DNA from: an uncultured Roseobacter sp.
GTDB taxonomy: Bacteria > Pseudomonadota > Alphaproteobacteria > Rhodobacterales > Rhodobacteraceae
Length of the DNA stretch: 64,000 bases
Direction of reading: 5' to 3'
NCBI RefSeq assembly: GCF_947492555.1
Contig: NZ_CANLNE010000005.1
Coordinates: 59,229-123,228, forward strand
Shown here: one piece after another, positions 17,147 through 25,788 of the stretch
Layout: every line of letters begins with the position of its first letter
How positions within the stretch are numbered: position 1 is the first letter of the stretch
The notes under the pieces: generated by a model
Told to the model about the DNA's origin: nothing
The model's database searches: none
The model's input: the letters and a program-made list of their open reading frames with translations, nothing else
Made by a program: the position numbers and the translations under genes

Positions 17147-17986
17147 ATGACCCAGATCCGACGCATCCCCGGCACCGCCATAGCGGCCCATGCCGTTCTG
17201 ATCACCTACACGATCATCGCGCTGTTCCCGGTTTTCGTGATCCTGATCAACAGCTTCAAGACACGCCGCGCGATTTTTCGGGACCCGTTGGGCCTGCCGA
17301 CTGAGGAGACGTTTTCGCTCATCGGCTATCAGACCGTGTTCAAGCAGGGGGATTTCTTTCTCTACTTCCAGAATTCCATGATTGTCACGGTGGTCTCTCT
17401 GACGCTCATCCTGCTTTTCGGGGCCATGGCGGCCTTTGCGCTGGCGGAATACCGGTTCAAGGGCAACACGCTGATGGGCCTCTATCTGGCGCTGGGGATC
17501 ATGATCCCCATCCGGATCGGGACCGTGGCCATCCTGGAAATGATGGTATCGACCGGGCTGGTGAACACTCTTGTGGCGCTGATCCTTGTCTACACGGCGC
17601 AAGGCCTGCCGCTTGCGGTCTTCATTCTCAGCGAGTTCATGAAAGGGGTCTCGGACGATCTCAAGAACGCAGGTCGGATCGATGGGTTGTCGGAATATAA
17701 AATCTTCTTCCGCCTAGTCTTGCCGCTGGTCCGCCCCGCCATGGCAACCGTGGCGGTGTTCAACATGATTCCGATCTGGAATGACCTGTGGTTCCCGCTG
17801 ATCCTCGCCCCGGCAGAAGAGGTGAAGACCCTGACGCTCGGCAGCCAAGTCTTTATCGGGCAATTCGTGACGGACTGGAACGCGGTATTGTCGGCGCTGT
17901 CGATGGCGATCCTGCCGGTGATGGTGCTCTACGTGATCTTCTCGCGCCAGCTCATCCGGGGCATCACATCGGGGGCGGTCAAATGA
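17147..17986 (+). CDS. Sugar ABC transporter permease 2 (MalG/UgpE type)
   Basis: 279 residues. It has an N-terminal membrane segment (AAHAVLITYTIIALFPVFVI), five further hydrophobic helices, and the coupling loop NAGRIDGLSEYKIFFRLVLP. It starts ten bases after the first permease, preceded by GGGGTGAG. Its TGA overlaps the ATG of the dehydrogenase gene. Confidence 0.93.
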   Translation: MTQIRRIPGTAIAAHAVLITYTIIALFPVFVILINSFKTRRAIFRDPLGLPTEETFSLIGYQTVFKQGDFFLYFQNSMIVTVVSLTLILLFGAMAAFALAEYRFKGNTLMGLYLALGIMIPIRIGTVAILEMMVSTGLVNTLVALILVYTAQGLPLAVFILSEFMKGVSDDLKNAGRIDGLSEYKIFFRLVLPLVRPAMATVAVFNMIPIWNDLWFPLILAPAEEVKTLTLGSQVFIGQFVTDWNAVLSALSMAILPVMVLYVIFSRQLIRGITSGAVK

Positions 17987-19011
17987 AGGTTCTCATCGCA
18001 GGATTGGGCAATATGGGCCGCAGCCACGCGTTGGCGCATGATGGTCTGGCGGGGACGGAGATTGTCGGCCTCGTGAACCGATCTGACGTCAGTTTGCCGG
18101 ATGCGTTGCAAGCCTATCCGATCTATTCGGATTTCGGCAAAGCACTGACCGACACCCAACCCGATCTTGTCGTTATTGCGACCTACACGGACACACACGC
18201 GGATTATGCCATCCGGGCAATGGAAGCCGGGGCGCATGTCTTCGTGGAAAAGCCGCTGGCAATGACCGCCGAGGAGGCGCAGCGCGTGGTGGACACCGCG
18301 CATCGGCTGAACCGCAAGCTGGGTGTCGGCTACATCCTGCGGCACCATCCCAGCTGGGTGCGCCTGATCGCGGAAGCGCGCGGTCTTGGTGGGCCGTATG
18401 TGTTCCGGCTGAACCTAAACCAGCAATCGGACGGGCCGACCTGGGACACCCACAAGGCGCTGATGGAAACGACGTCGCCGCTGGTGGATTGTGGCGTGCA
18501 TTACGTTGATGTGATGTGCCAGATCACCGATGCGCGTCCGGTGCGGGTGCAGGGTATCGGCCTGCGGCTGAGCGATGAAATCGCACCAGATATGTACAAC
18601 TACGGGCAGCTTCAGGTCGTCTTCGATGACGGCTCCGTGGGATGGTACGAGGCGGGGTGGGGACCGATGATGTCGGAAACCGCGTTTTTTGTGAAAGACG
18701 TGGTCAGCCCGAACGGTGCGATTTCCATCACTGACGGCAACAAGGGGGCGTCGGATGACATTGACGGGCACACCAAGGTGGGAGGACTGCTGGTGCACCG
18801 CCCGGCGGGAGACACCCTGATCGATCTGCCCGACGAACCCGGCCATCAGGCCCTGTGTGACGCTGAACAGGCGTGGATCGTGAATGCGATCCGAAACGAC
18901 ATTGACCTGACACGCCATATGAATGACGCGGTGCAATCGCTCCGCATTTGCCTGGCTGCGGATGAAAGCATCCGAACCGGCAAACCCATCTATCTCGGAG
19001 ACAGCACATGA
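17983..19011 (+). CDS. Gfo/Idh/MocA-family NAD(P)-dependent sugar dehydrogenase
   Basis: 342 residues. The Rossmann fingerprint (LIAGLGNMGRSHALAHDG) is at the N-terminus, the EKPLAMTAEEA motif is near residue 88, and DCGVHYVDVM carries the usual catalytic-region histidine. The family oxidises sugars, inositols or sugar derivatives. It sits between permease and ATPase genes with ATGA overlaps on both sides, so it is a fixed part of this operon. A role in modifying an imported amino or anhydro sugar is inferred from position; the substrate is unknown. Confidence 0.88.
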   Translation: MKVLIAGLGNMGRSHALAHDGLAGTEIVGLVNRSDVSLPDALQAYPIYSDFGKALTDTQPDLVVIATYTDTHADYAIRAMEAGAHVFVEKPLAMTAEEAQRVVDTAHRLNRKLGVGYILRHHPSWVRLIAEARGLGGPYVFRLNLNQQSDGPTWDTHKALMETTSPLVDCGVHYVDVMCQITDARPVRVQGIGLRLSDEIAPDMYNYGQLQVVFDDGSVGWYEAGWGPMMSETAFFVKDVVSPNGAISITDGNKGASDDIDGHTKVGGLLVHRPAGDTLIDLPDEPGHQALCDAEQAWIVNAIRNDIDLTRHMNDAVQSLRICLAADESIRTGKPIYLGDST

Positions 19012-20018
19012 CAGCCTTGAAACTGGAAAACGTGAACAAGTTCTTTGGCTCGGTGCATGTGTTGAAAGACATCAACCTGACCGTCGAGGAGGGTGAATTT
19101 GTCGTCTTTGTCGGCCCGTCCGGATGTGGCAAATCCACCCTGCTGCGCGTGATCGCAGGACTGGAGGATGCGTCCTCTGGCACGGTCACCATCGGCGATG
19201 ATGTCGTGAATACCGTGCCTCCCGCCAAGCGCGGCATCGCAATGGTCTTTCAATCCTACGCGCTCTATCCGCATCTGACGGTCAAGGACAACATGGGGCT
19301 GGGTCTCAAGCAGGAAGGCCAACCCAGGGCGGTGGTGGAAGAGCGAGTGTCCAAAGCCAGCAAGATGCTGGACCTCGAAGAATACGCCACACGCAGACCT
19401 GCGGAGCTCAGCGGCGGGCAGCGCCAGAGGGTGGCCATCGGTCGCTCGATCGTGCGCGATCCGAAACTGTTCCTGTTCGATGAACCGTTGTCCAATCTGG
19501 ACGCCGCGCTGCGGATGAACACCCGCGTCGAGATTGCGGAGCTGCACCGCACGTTGTCGGCCTCCATGATCTACGTGACCCATGATCAGATCGAGGCAAT
19601 GACGCTTGCCGACAGGATCGTGGTGCTGCGGGACGGGCGCGTCGAGCAGGTGGGCACCCCGATGGAGCTATACAACAATCCCGCAAATCGGTTTGTCGCC
19701 AGTTTCCTTGGGTCACCGTCGATGAATTTTCTTGAACGCTCCGTTCCGGGCGTGCCTGACGGGCAGACCATCGGCATCCGGCCGGAGCATCTTCGTCTTG
19801 CGCAATCGGGGCGGATCTCTGGCAGGGTTACTCATGTGGAGCGCCTGGGTGGCGATACTAATCTATTGGTGAATACTGATCAGGGCGAAACGGTCACCGT
19901 CCGGCTCTTCGGGCAGGACCCGACAGAAGTGGGCGATGTCGTCAGACTGGAGTTTGCAGCGGACGACGCGTTTTACTTTAACGAGGCGCAGGAACGGATT
20001 TTTGAGGCGGCGGCCTGA
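19008..20018 (+). CDS. Sugar ABC transporter ATP-binding protein (MalK/UgpC type)
   Basis: 336 residues. Walker A GPSGCGKST is at 36-44. The ABC signature LSGGQRQRVAIG is followed by Walker B LFLFDEPLSNLD. The C-terminal TOBE-like domain is typical of MalK-class ATPases that energise family-1 sugar importers. It overlaps the dehydrogenase gene by four bases and closes the murQ operon. Confidence 0.95.
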   Translation: MTALKLENVNKFFGSVHVLKDINLTVEEGEFVVFVGPSGCGKSTLLRVIAGLEDASSGTVTIGDDVVNTVPPAKRGIAMVFQSYALYPHLTVKDNMGLGLKQEGQPRAVVEERVSKASKMLDLEEYATRRPAELSGGQRQRVAIGRSIVRDPKLFLFDEPLSNLDAALRMNTRVEIAELHRTLSASMIYVTHDQIEAMTLADRIVVLRDGRVEQVGTPMELYNNPANRFVASFLGSPSMNFLERSVPGVPDGQTIGIRPEHLRLAQSGRISGRVTHVERLGGDTNLLVNTDQGETVTVRLFGQDPTEVGDVVRLEFAADDAFYFNEAQERIFEAAA

Positions 20019-20214
20019 CAGGGGTTCTCGAGAGCATTCCTGGAGAACTGCGGCGCTTGACGTTGTTACATGCCCGGAATGGTCTTTGGGCTGTACGCAA
20101 AAAACCAATAGCACTTTCTGGAGAAGTTGCGCTTGCAAACGGCGCCTAACTTCCCTGTCATACGTTACTCATAATATGAATTATGTAGAATTTATACTCA
20201 TTGAAAGTTAAGCT

Positions 20215-20973
20215 TCAAAGAGATGCGGTGATCCCGCCGTCGATAAAAACAGTGGTCCCGTTCACAAAAGAAGATGCATCCGAAGCCAGAAAAATGCAGG
20301 TGCCCACAAGTTCTTCCACTTTGCCCCAGCGTCCTGCCGGGGTTCGTTTTTCAAGCCAGGCGGAGAACTCGGGATCGGCTACCAGCGCTGCGTTGAGTGG
20401 TGTGTCAAAGTAGCCCGGTGCCAGACCGTTGCACTGCAGCCCGTATTTCGCCCAATCCGTGGCCATGCCCTTGGTAAGATTGGCAACCGCACCTTTGGTC
20501 ATCGTGTAAGGCGCAATGCCGGGCCGTGCGAGGGCCGTTTGTACCGAGGCGATATTGATGATCTTGCCGCGCCCGCGGTCGATCATGTGGCGAGCACAGG
20601 CCTGGCCGACGTGGAAGACGCTGGCGATATTGGTCTGCATCAGCCGTTCGAAGGCATCTGCAGGGAAGTCCTCCAGCGGCGTGCGGTGCTGCATTCCGGC
20701 GTTGTTCACCAGAATGTCGATGGCACCCCTATCCGCCTCGAACCCGTCCACGGCGATGCGCACGGCGTCATGATCGGTCGCGTCAAAGGGCAAGGTGCTG
20801 ACAGATCCACCCAACTCGGCAGCGGCGGCATCGAGCTTGATGACATCACGCCCGTTGAGGACGATGTCAGCTCCGGCAGCCTGCAGGCCTTTTGCAAGAG
20901 CAAAACCGATACCCTGCGAAGAGCCCGTAATCAGGGCACGACGCCCGCTCAGGTCAAAAAGGTTCACGCTCAT
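20215..20973 (-). CDS. Gluconate 5-dehydrogenase-like short-chain dehydrogenase
   Basis: 252 residues, SDR fold: cofactor motif TGSSQGIG, NNAG, catalytic Ser in NIASVQ and YTMTK. The stretches AGMQHRTPLEDFPADAF, ALARPGIAPYT and YFDTPLNAALVADPEFSAW closely match, from memory, the Gluconobacter 5-keto-D-gluconate reductase type. It would reduce 5-ketogluconate to gluconate. The ATG at 20973 has AAGAGAGA upstream; the longer start at 21006 lies in the operator region. It is divergent from an L-idonate dehydrogenase-like gene, the enzyme that makes its substrate. Confidence 0.9.
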   Translation of the reverse strand: MSVNLFDLSGRRALITGSSQGIGFALAKGLQAAGADIVLNGRDVIKLDAAAAELGGSVSTLPFDATDHDAVRIAVDGFEADRGAIDILVNNAGMQHRTPLEDFPADAFERLMQTNIASVFHVGQACARHMIDRGRGKIINIASVQTALARPGIAPYTMTKGAVANLTKGMATDWAKYGLQCNGLAPGYFDTPLNAALVADPEFSAWLEKRTPAGRWGKVEELVGTCIFLASDASSFVNGTTVFIDGGITASL

Positions 20974-21014
20974 GGGGTCTCTCTTTATGCTCGACGTCAA
21001 TTTCAAAGCTGTTT

Positions 21015-21029
21015 ATGTTACCGGTAACG
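21015..21029. promoter_or_regulatory. GntR/IdnR-type (LacI-family) palindromic operator
   Basis: ATGTTACCGGTAACG is an almost perfect palindrome around CCGG and closely resembles the E. coli GntR/IdnR operators of gluconate and idonate genes. It lies in the 109-bp divergent region between the two dehydrogenase genes. No LacI-family regulator is encoded in this window, so the repressor would have to be elsewhere. Confidence 0.7.
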
Positions 21030-21082
21030 CACGAAGTCAAGCTAGGCTGCGAAGTGCGAGGTACTATTGTGGAGAGGGAAAG

Positions 21083-22114
21083 ATGAAATCTCTGGTTATT
21101 CACGCCCCGCGCGATCTGCGGATCGAAGACGGACCTGACGAAACGCCCGGACCCGGTGAGGTTCAGATCGCCATTGCGGCGGGCGGGATTTGCGGATCTG
21201 ACCTGCATTACTACCAGCATGGCGGGTTCGGCACGGTTCGCATCAAGGAGCCGATGATCCTGGGTCACGAGGTTTCCGGCCATATCACTGCCTTGGGGGC
21301 GGATGTGACAGGGTTGCGTGTTGGTCAGCTTGTGGCGGTCTCCCCCTCCCGGCCCTGCGGCTCTTGTAAGTATTGTCAGGAAGGCACGCACAACCACTGT
21401 CTGAACATGCGCTTCTATGGGTCCGCCATGCCGTTCCCTCATATTCAGGGCGCGTTCCGTCAGATCCTCGTCGCCAATCAGCGGCAGTGCGCGCCGGCCG
21501 ATGGATTGACGGCCGGGGAAGCCGCGATGGCCGAGCCGCTGGCGGTGTGTCTGCACGGGGCGCGGCAGGCGGGCGAACTGTTGGGCAAACGGGTGTTGGT
21601 GACGGGATGCGGGCCAATCGGGCTGTTGTGCATTCTCGCTGCGCGGCGTGCCGGTGCGGCGGAGATCGTTGCAACGGATCTCACCGATTTCACCCTGAAA
21701 ATGGCGGCGGAGAACGGGGCGGACCGGGTCATCAACGCGCAAAAGGAACCTGACGCATTGAAGTCATACGAGGCGGACAAGGGCACCTTCGACGTGCTTT
21801 TCGAATGCACGGGCGCGGCCCCTGCCCTGATCGGCGGTATCGCCGCGATGCGCCCGCGTGGCGTGATCGTGCAGCTTGGTTTGGGCGGGGACATGACCTT
21901 GCCGGTGCAGGCCATCACCGCAAAAGAACTGCGCCTGTGCGGTTCGTTCCGGTTCCACGAAGAGTTTTTCACTGGTGTGGAACTGATGCGCAAGGGCTTG
22001 ATCAATGTGAAACCGCTGATCACACAGACGCTTGAGTTGACGGATGCCGTCAAAGCCTTTGAGCTGGCCAGCGACCGTACGCAGGCCATGAAAGCGCAGA
22101 TCGCCTTTGCCTAG
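21083..22114 (+). CDS. idnD: L-idonate 5-dehydrogenase-like zinc alcohol dehydrogenase
   Basis: 343 residues, the length of E. coli IdnD. Catalytic-zinc region GICGSDLHYYQHG and GHEVSGHI; structural-zinc cysteines in PCGSCKYCQEGTHNHC; Rossmann VTGCGPIGLL. It oxidises L-idonate (or a similar aldonate) to 5-ketogluconate. The ATG at 21083 is preceded by GGAGAGGGAA. It is the first gene of a run with gluconolactonase and 6-phosphogluconate dehydrogenase. Confidence 0.88.
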   Translation: MKSLVIHAPRDLRIEDGPDETPGPGEVQIAIAAGGICGSDLHYYQHGGFGTVRIKEPMILGHEVSGHITALGADVTGLRVGQLVAVSPSRPCGSCKYCQEGTHNHCLNMRFYGSAMPFPHIQGAFRQILVANQRQCAPADGLTAGEAAMAEPLAVCLHGARQAGELLGKRVLVTGCGPIGLLCILAARRAGAAEIVATDLTDFTLKMAAENGADRVINAQKEPDALKSYEADKGTFDVLFECTGAAPALIGGIAAMRPRGVIVQLGLGGDMTLPVQAITAKELRLCGSFRFHEEFFTGVELMRKGLINVKPLITQTLELTDAVKAFELASDRTQAMKAQIAFA

Positions 22115-22178
22115 ATCATCAGATCATGCAAACGCGCAGGTGAGACCGTCAACAGGACAACTTGGGGAGCAAGTAACA

Positions 22179-23075
22179 GTGTCATTCTTTGAAGTGCACG
22201 ACCCGGCCTTTCGGCAATACGTTTTGGGCAACGCGCCGGTAAAACAACTGGCAACAGGGTTTGACTGGGTCGAAGGGCCGGTCTGGTTTGGGGACGCGGG
22301 CTGCCTGCTCTTCTCCGATATTCCCAACAATCGCATCCTGCGCTGGACGCCTGAAGGGGGGATCACAACCTACCGCGCGCCGTCGCATTACGCCAATGGT
22401 CATACGCGTGATAAACAAGGGCGGCTGATTTCCTGTGAACACGGCATGCGCCGCGTCACCCGGACCGAACTGGATGGGCGTATCACCGTGATCGCCGACA
22501 GCTACAACGGCAAGCCTTTGAATTCCCCGAACGATGTGATTGTAAAATCAGACGGCTCAATTTGGTTCAGCGATCCGCATTACGGGATCATGACGAATTA
22601 CGAAGGGTTCGCCAGTGAACAGGAAAATCCCTGCGTCGTCTATCGGGCCGATCCTGACACCGGTGCGCTGGATGTCGTGGTGGAGGATATGAATTGCCCC
22701 AACGGGCTAGCCTTCTCGCCTGACGAAGCGCTTTTGTATGTGGCCGACACCGGCCGGATGTTCTTGGATGATGCACAGCACATTCGGGTTTACGATGTGA
22801 GTGATGACGGGGTCGCAAACGGGCGGCATTTCCACACGATTGATCCGGGTGCCGCTGACGGCATTCGCGTCGATACGGATGGCAACCTGTGGTCCTCGGC
22901 TGCTGATGGGGTGCATTGCATCGCGCCGGACGGTCGGCTTCTCGGCAAGATCTTCGTGCCAGAACTGGTGTCTAACATCTGCTTTGGCGGTCGGGCGAAA
23001 CATCAGCTTTACATCACCGCGACGACAAGCGTCTATCGTGTCACCTTGAACCGTGCCGGAGTACAGTTTCCATGA
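22179..23075 (+). CDS. SMP-30/gluconolactonase family protein
   Basis: About 298 residues, six-bladed propeller lactonase. Metal-site motifs: WVEGPVWF (Glu), NSPNDVIVKSDGSIWFSDP (Asn) and ADGIRVDTDGNLW (Asp). Opens aldonolactones such as gluconolactone. I chose a GTG at 22179 because GGGGAG sits nine bases upstream and the protein then begins at SFFEVHD as in homologues; an ATG at 22107 inside the upstream gene is the alternative. Its stop overlaps the next start (ATGA). Confidence 0.9.
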   Translation: MSFFEVHDPAFRQYVLGNAPVKQLATGFDWVEGPVWFGDAGCLLFSDIPNNRILRWTPEGGITTYRAPSHYANGHTRDKQGRLISCEHGMRRVTRTELDGRITVIADSYNGKPLNSPNDVIVKSDGSIWFSDPHYGIMTNYEGFASEQENPCVVYRADPDTGALDVVVEDMNCPNGLAFSPDEALLYVADTGRMFLDDAQHIRVYDVSDDGVANGRHFHTIDPGAADGIRVDTDGNLWSSAADGVHCIAPDGRLLGKIFVPELVSNICFGGRAKHQLYITATTSVYRVTLNRAGVQFP

Positions 23076-24469
23076 GCAGTGAGATCGGCCTGATTGGCCT
23101 TGGGACGATGGGATCGGCGCTGGCGCTGAACATCGCCGAGAAGGGTTTTGACATCGCGGTCTGGAACCGTACGTCACAAGTCACGCAGGATTTCCATGCA
23201 GAGGCGGGGGAACTTGCCCCCCGGATCACACCCACCGAAACACTGGAAGACTTCGTTGCCGCCCTGGCGACGCCGCGCGCGATCATCCTGATGGTGCCTG
23301 CGGGCGAGATTGTGGACGCGCAGATCGCGGGGCTGCGCCCCTTGCTGGACGCAGATGACCTGATCATCGACGCGGGGAATGCGAATTTCCACGATACCAA
23401 CCGACGGATGCGGAATGCCTTCGGGCCGTTCCTCGGCGTTGGTGTGTCCGGCGGCGAGGAAGGCGCGCGCCATGGCCCCTCGATCATGGGCGGCGGCAAG
23501 CGCGAGGACTGGGACCGTGTGGCCCATATTCTGGAGGCCATCAGCGCCAAATACGAGGGCACGCCCTGTGCCACCTGGATGGGTGAGGAAGGCGCCGGCC
23601 ACTTTGTTAAGGCTGTGCACAATGGCATCGAATATGCCGATATGCAGATGATTGCCGAAACCTACGGCGTGCTGCGCGATGGCATGGGCTATGATGCGCC
23701 TGCTGTTGGCAAGGTCTTTGATCGCTGGAACGACGGCCCCCTCCGGTCCTATCTGGTGGAGATTTCCGGCAAGGTGGCGGGCACAATGGATTCGGCTACA
23801 GGTGGTCCGCTTCTGGACGTGATCGTGGATGCAGCAGGCCAGAAAGGCACCGGGCGCTGGACCGTGATCGAGGCGCAGCATCTTGCCGCCCCAATCCCTG
23901 CAATCGAGGCTGCCGTGGTTGCCCGCAACCTGTCCTCACGGCGGGACATGCGCGCATCCGGCGAGGCGCTTTTCGGCACGGCCCCCAAGGCAATGGCCGA
24001 AGGAACGGTCAGTGAGGACGCGCTGGAACAGGCGCTGATCTGCGGCAAAATCCTTTGTTACGCCCAAGGCTTTACCATGATCTCCGCCGCGTCAGAGGCC
24101 TTCGGCTGGAAGCTGCCCCTGCCCGACATCGCTCGCGTTTGGCGTGAAGGATGTATCATCCGGTCGGACATGCTGAACGATATGGCGGACGCGCTGACGG
24201 ATAATCCCTCTCAAAACCTGATGTTTGCGCCCTATTTCGCGGATCAGCTGACGCAAACCCATGATGCGCTGCGTCAGGTCGTGGCCCAGGCCGCCCTGCA
24301 CGGCATCGCGGCCCCCGCGCTTGGATCAGGTCTGGCCTATTTTGACGCGATGCGCACCGCGCGCGGAACGGCGAACATGATCCAGGGCCAGCGCGATTTC
24401 TTTGGTCTGCACGGCTTTGCGCGGCTGGATGACGGCAGCACGGATCAGCATGGGCCATGGTCGGGGTGA
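23072..24469 (+). CDS. gnd: 6-phosphogluconate dehydrogenase, decarboxylating
   Basis: 465 residues, the full-length family. NADP motif GLIGLGTMGSALALNIAEKG, substrate motifs GVGVSGGEEGARHGPSIM and HFVKAVHNGIEYADMQM (catalytic Lys). Converts 6-phosphogluconate to ribulose-5-phosphate plus CO2. Coupled by ATGA to the lactonase gene, it ends a short route from aldonates, although no gluconate kinase is present locally. Confidence 0.95.
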   Translation: MSSEIGLIGLGTMGSALALNIAEKGFDIAVWNRTSQVTQDFHAEAGELAPRITPTETLEDFVAALATPRAIILMVPAGEIVDAQIAGLRPLLDADDLIIDAGNANFHDTNRRMRNAFGPFLGVGVSGGEEGARHGPSIMGGGKREDWDRVAHILEAISAKYEGTPCATWMGEEGAGHFVKAVHNGIEYADMQMIAETYGVLRDGMGYDAPAVGKVFDRWNDGPLRSYLVEISGKVAGTMDSATGGPLLDVIVDAAGQKGTGRWTVIEAQHLAAPIPAIEAAVVARNLSSRRDMRASGEALFGTAPKAMAEGTVSEDALEQALICGKILCYAQGFTMISAASEAFGWKLPLPDIARVWREGCIIRSDMLNDMADALTDNPSQNLMFAPYFADQLTQTHDALRQVVAQAALHGIAAPALGSGLAYFDAMRTARGTANMIQGQRDFFGLHGFARLDDGSTDQHGPWSG

Positions 24470-24535
24470 CACCACAGCTGGCAGGGCGTATTTGCGCCAT
24501 ATGTCATTGTTTGAAAAAGCGTGTAAATTCAGGTC

Positions 24536-25174
24536 ATGACCGCCCCTGCCGCGCCGATTCCCCGGAATGATTTGATTGTCTGCCCGCATTGCGACGCAGC
24601 CTACACGCTTGCCCGTCCAGGTCATGGCGAGCGGGCCGTGTGCCACCGGTGCCATACCGTTCTGATCATGCCCCGCCGCAAGGCAGGCCTGCAGATCATC
24701 GCGCTCTCCGTGGCGATTGTGATCCTGATCACGGCGGCTGCGATCTTTCCGTTCCTGTCGATTGCCGTCGCGGGCGCGCATAATTCGGTGTCGATCCTTG
24801 ATGCAGCGCTTGCCTTCAGCGATGGTCCGCTTGTTGTGCTGTCATTAGCAACGGCTGCGTTGATTATCTTCGTGCCCTTGGCACGTGTGCTGCTGTCTCT
24901 CTACGTGCTGGTGCCGATTGTCATGGACCGGCCCCCTGCCCCACAGGCGGCACAGGCTTTCCGCCTCGCCGAGGCGCTGCGACCCTGGTCCATGGCGGAA
25001 ATTTTTGCCATCGGCTGTGCGGTGGCTCTGGTCAAGGTCAGCGATCTGGCCGATGTAAGCTTTGGACCGGCTTTCTGGATGTTCGCCATTCTGGTCGTGC
25101 TTGTGGTGGTTCAGGATAATTTCTTGTGCAGGTGGTCGGTATGGAACGCGCTGAGCAAACCCGCGAAGTCATAA
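24536..25174 (+). CDS. pqiA: PqiA-family membrane protein, half 1
   Basis: 212 residues with an N-terminal zinc-ribbon-like pair of motifs, CPHCDAAY and CHRCHTVL, and four hydrophobic segments. It corresponds to one half of E. coli PqiA, which is a tandem duplication in a single chain; here the halves are separate overlapping genes. PqiA partners the MCE protein PqiB in lipid transport across the envelope. Confidence 0.88.
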   Translation: MTAPAAPIPRNDLIVCPHCDAAYTLARPGHGERAVCHRCHTVLIMPRRKAGLQIIALSVAIVILITAAAIFPFLSIAVAGAHNSVSILDAALAFSDGPLVVLSLATAALIIFVPLARVLLSLYVLVPIVMDRPPAPQAAQAFRLAEALRPWSMAEIFAIGCAVALVKVSDLADVSFGPAFWMFAILVVLVVVQDNFLCRWSVWNALSKPAKS

Positions 25175-25788
25175 GCGCCCGCGATCTGGGGGTCGTCGCC
25201 TGTACCCGATGTCTTCAGGTCTGGCCGCAGGGCGTGCAGACCTGTGCGCGGTGCGGGCACAAACTGGTGCAGCGCGATTTGAAAAGTCTGCAACGGGTCT
25301 GGGCGCTGTGGATTATCGGGTTCATGTGCTACATCCCCGCCAACATATACCCGATGCTGCGTACCCGCACGCTGTTTTACGTGCAGGAGGACACCATCGT
25401 CGGGGGTGCCATCGAATTGATGCACCACGGCAGCATCGGCGTCGCCGCGATCATTCTGATTGCCAGCGTGGTCATCCCGCTGGCCAAGTTCATGGCGATT
25501 GCTTTCCTCGCAATTTCCGTCACGCGGCCCTCGACCGTTTCGCAAAACCAGCGCCAGCTGCTCTACGAAGTGGTCGAGTACATTGGGCGGTGGTCGATGA
25601 TTGATATCTTTGTCGTTGCGATCCTGTCGTCCCTGGTGCAACTCAAGGTTCTGGTCGCCATCAATCCCGGTCTCGCCAGCCTTTTTTTTGCGCTCTCTGT
25701 CATTTTCACTATGCTCTCGGCACAGGCGTTTGACAGCCGCATGATCTGGGATGCGCAGCAGCAGGGCAAAGGACAAAAACAAGAATGA
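25141..25788 (+). CDS. pqiA: PqiA-family membrane protein, half 2
   Basis: About 215 residues with CTRC and CARC motifs at the N-terminus and four membrane segments (e.g. LWIIGFMCYIPANIYPML, IILIASVVIPLAKFMAIAFL). The ATG at 25141 has AGGTGG six bases upstream; an in-frame start at 25126 is possible. It overlaps the first half by over 30 bp and the pqiB start by four, showing tight coupling. Confidence 0.87.
   Translation: MERAEQTREVISARDLGVVACTRCLQVWPQGVQTCARCGHKLVQRDLKSLQRVWALWIIGFMCYIPANIYPMLRTRTLFYVQEDTIVGGAIELMHHGSIGVAAIILIASVVIPLAKFMAIAFLAISVTRPSTVSQNQRQLLYEVVEYIGRWSMIDIFVVAILSSLVQLKVLVAINPGLASLFFALSVIFTMLSAQAFDSRMIWDAQQQGKGQKQE

Noticed and set aside
20019..20214. Short inverted repeat GTTCTC/GAGAAC after the sugar ATPase gene as a terminator
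   Set aside because: Stem is only six base pairs and no T-run follows, so I do not call it.
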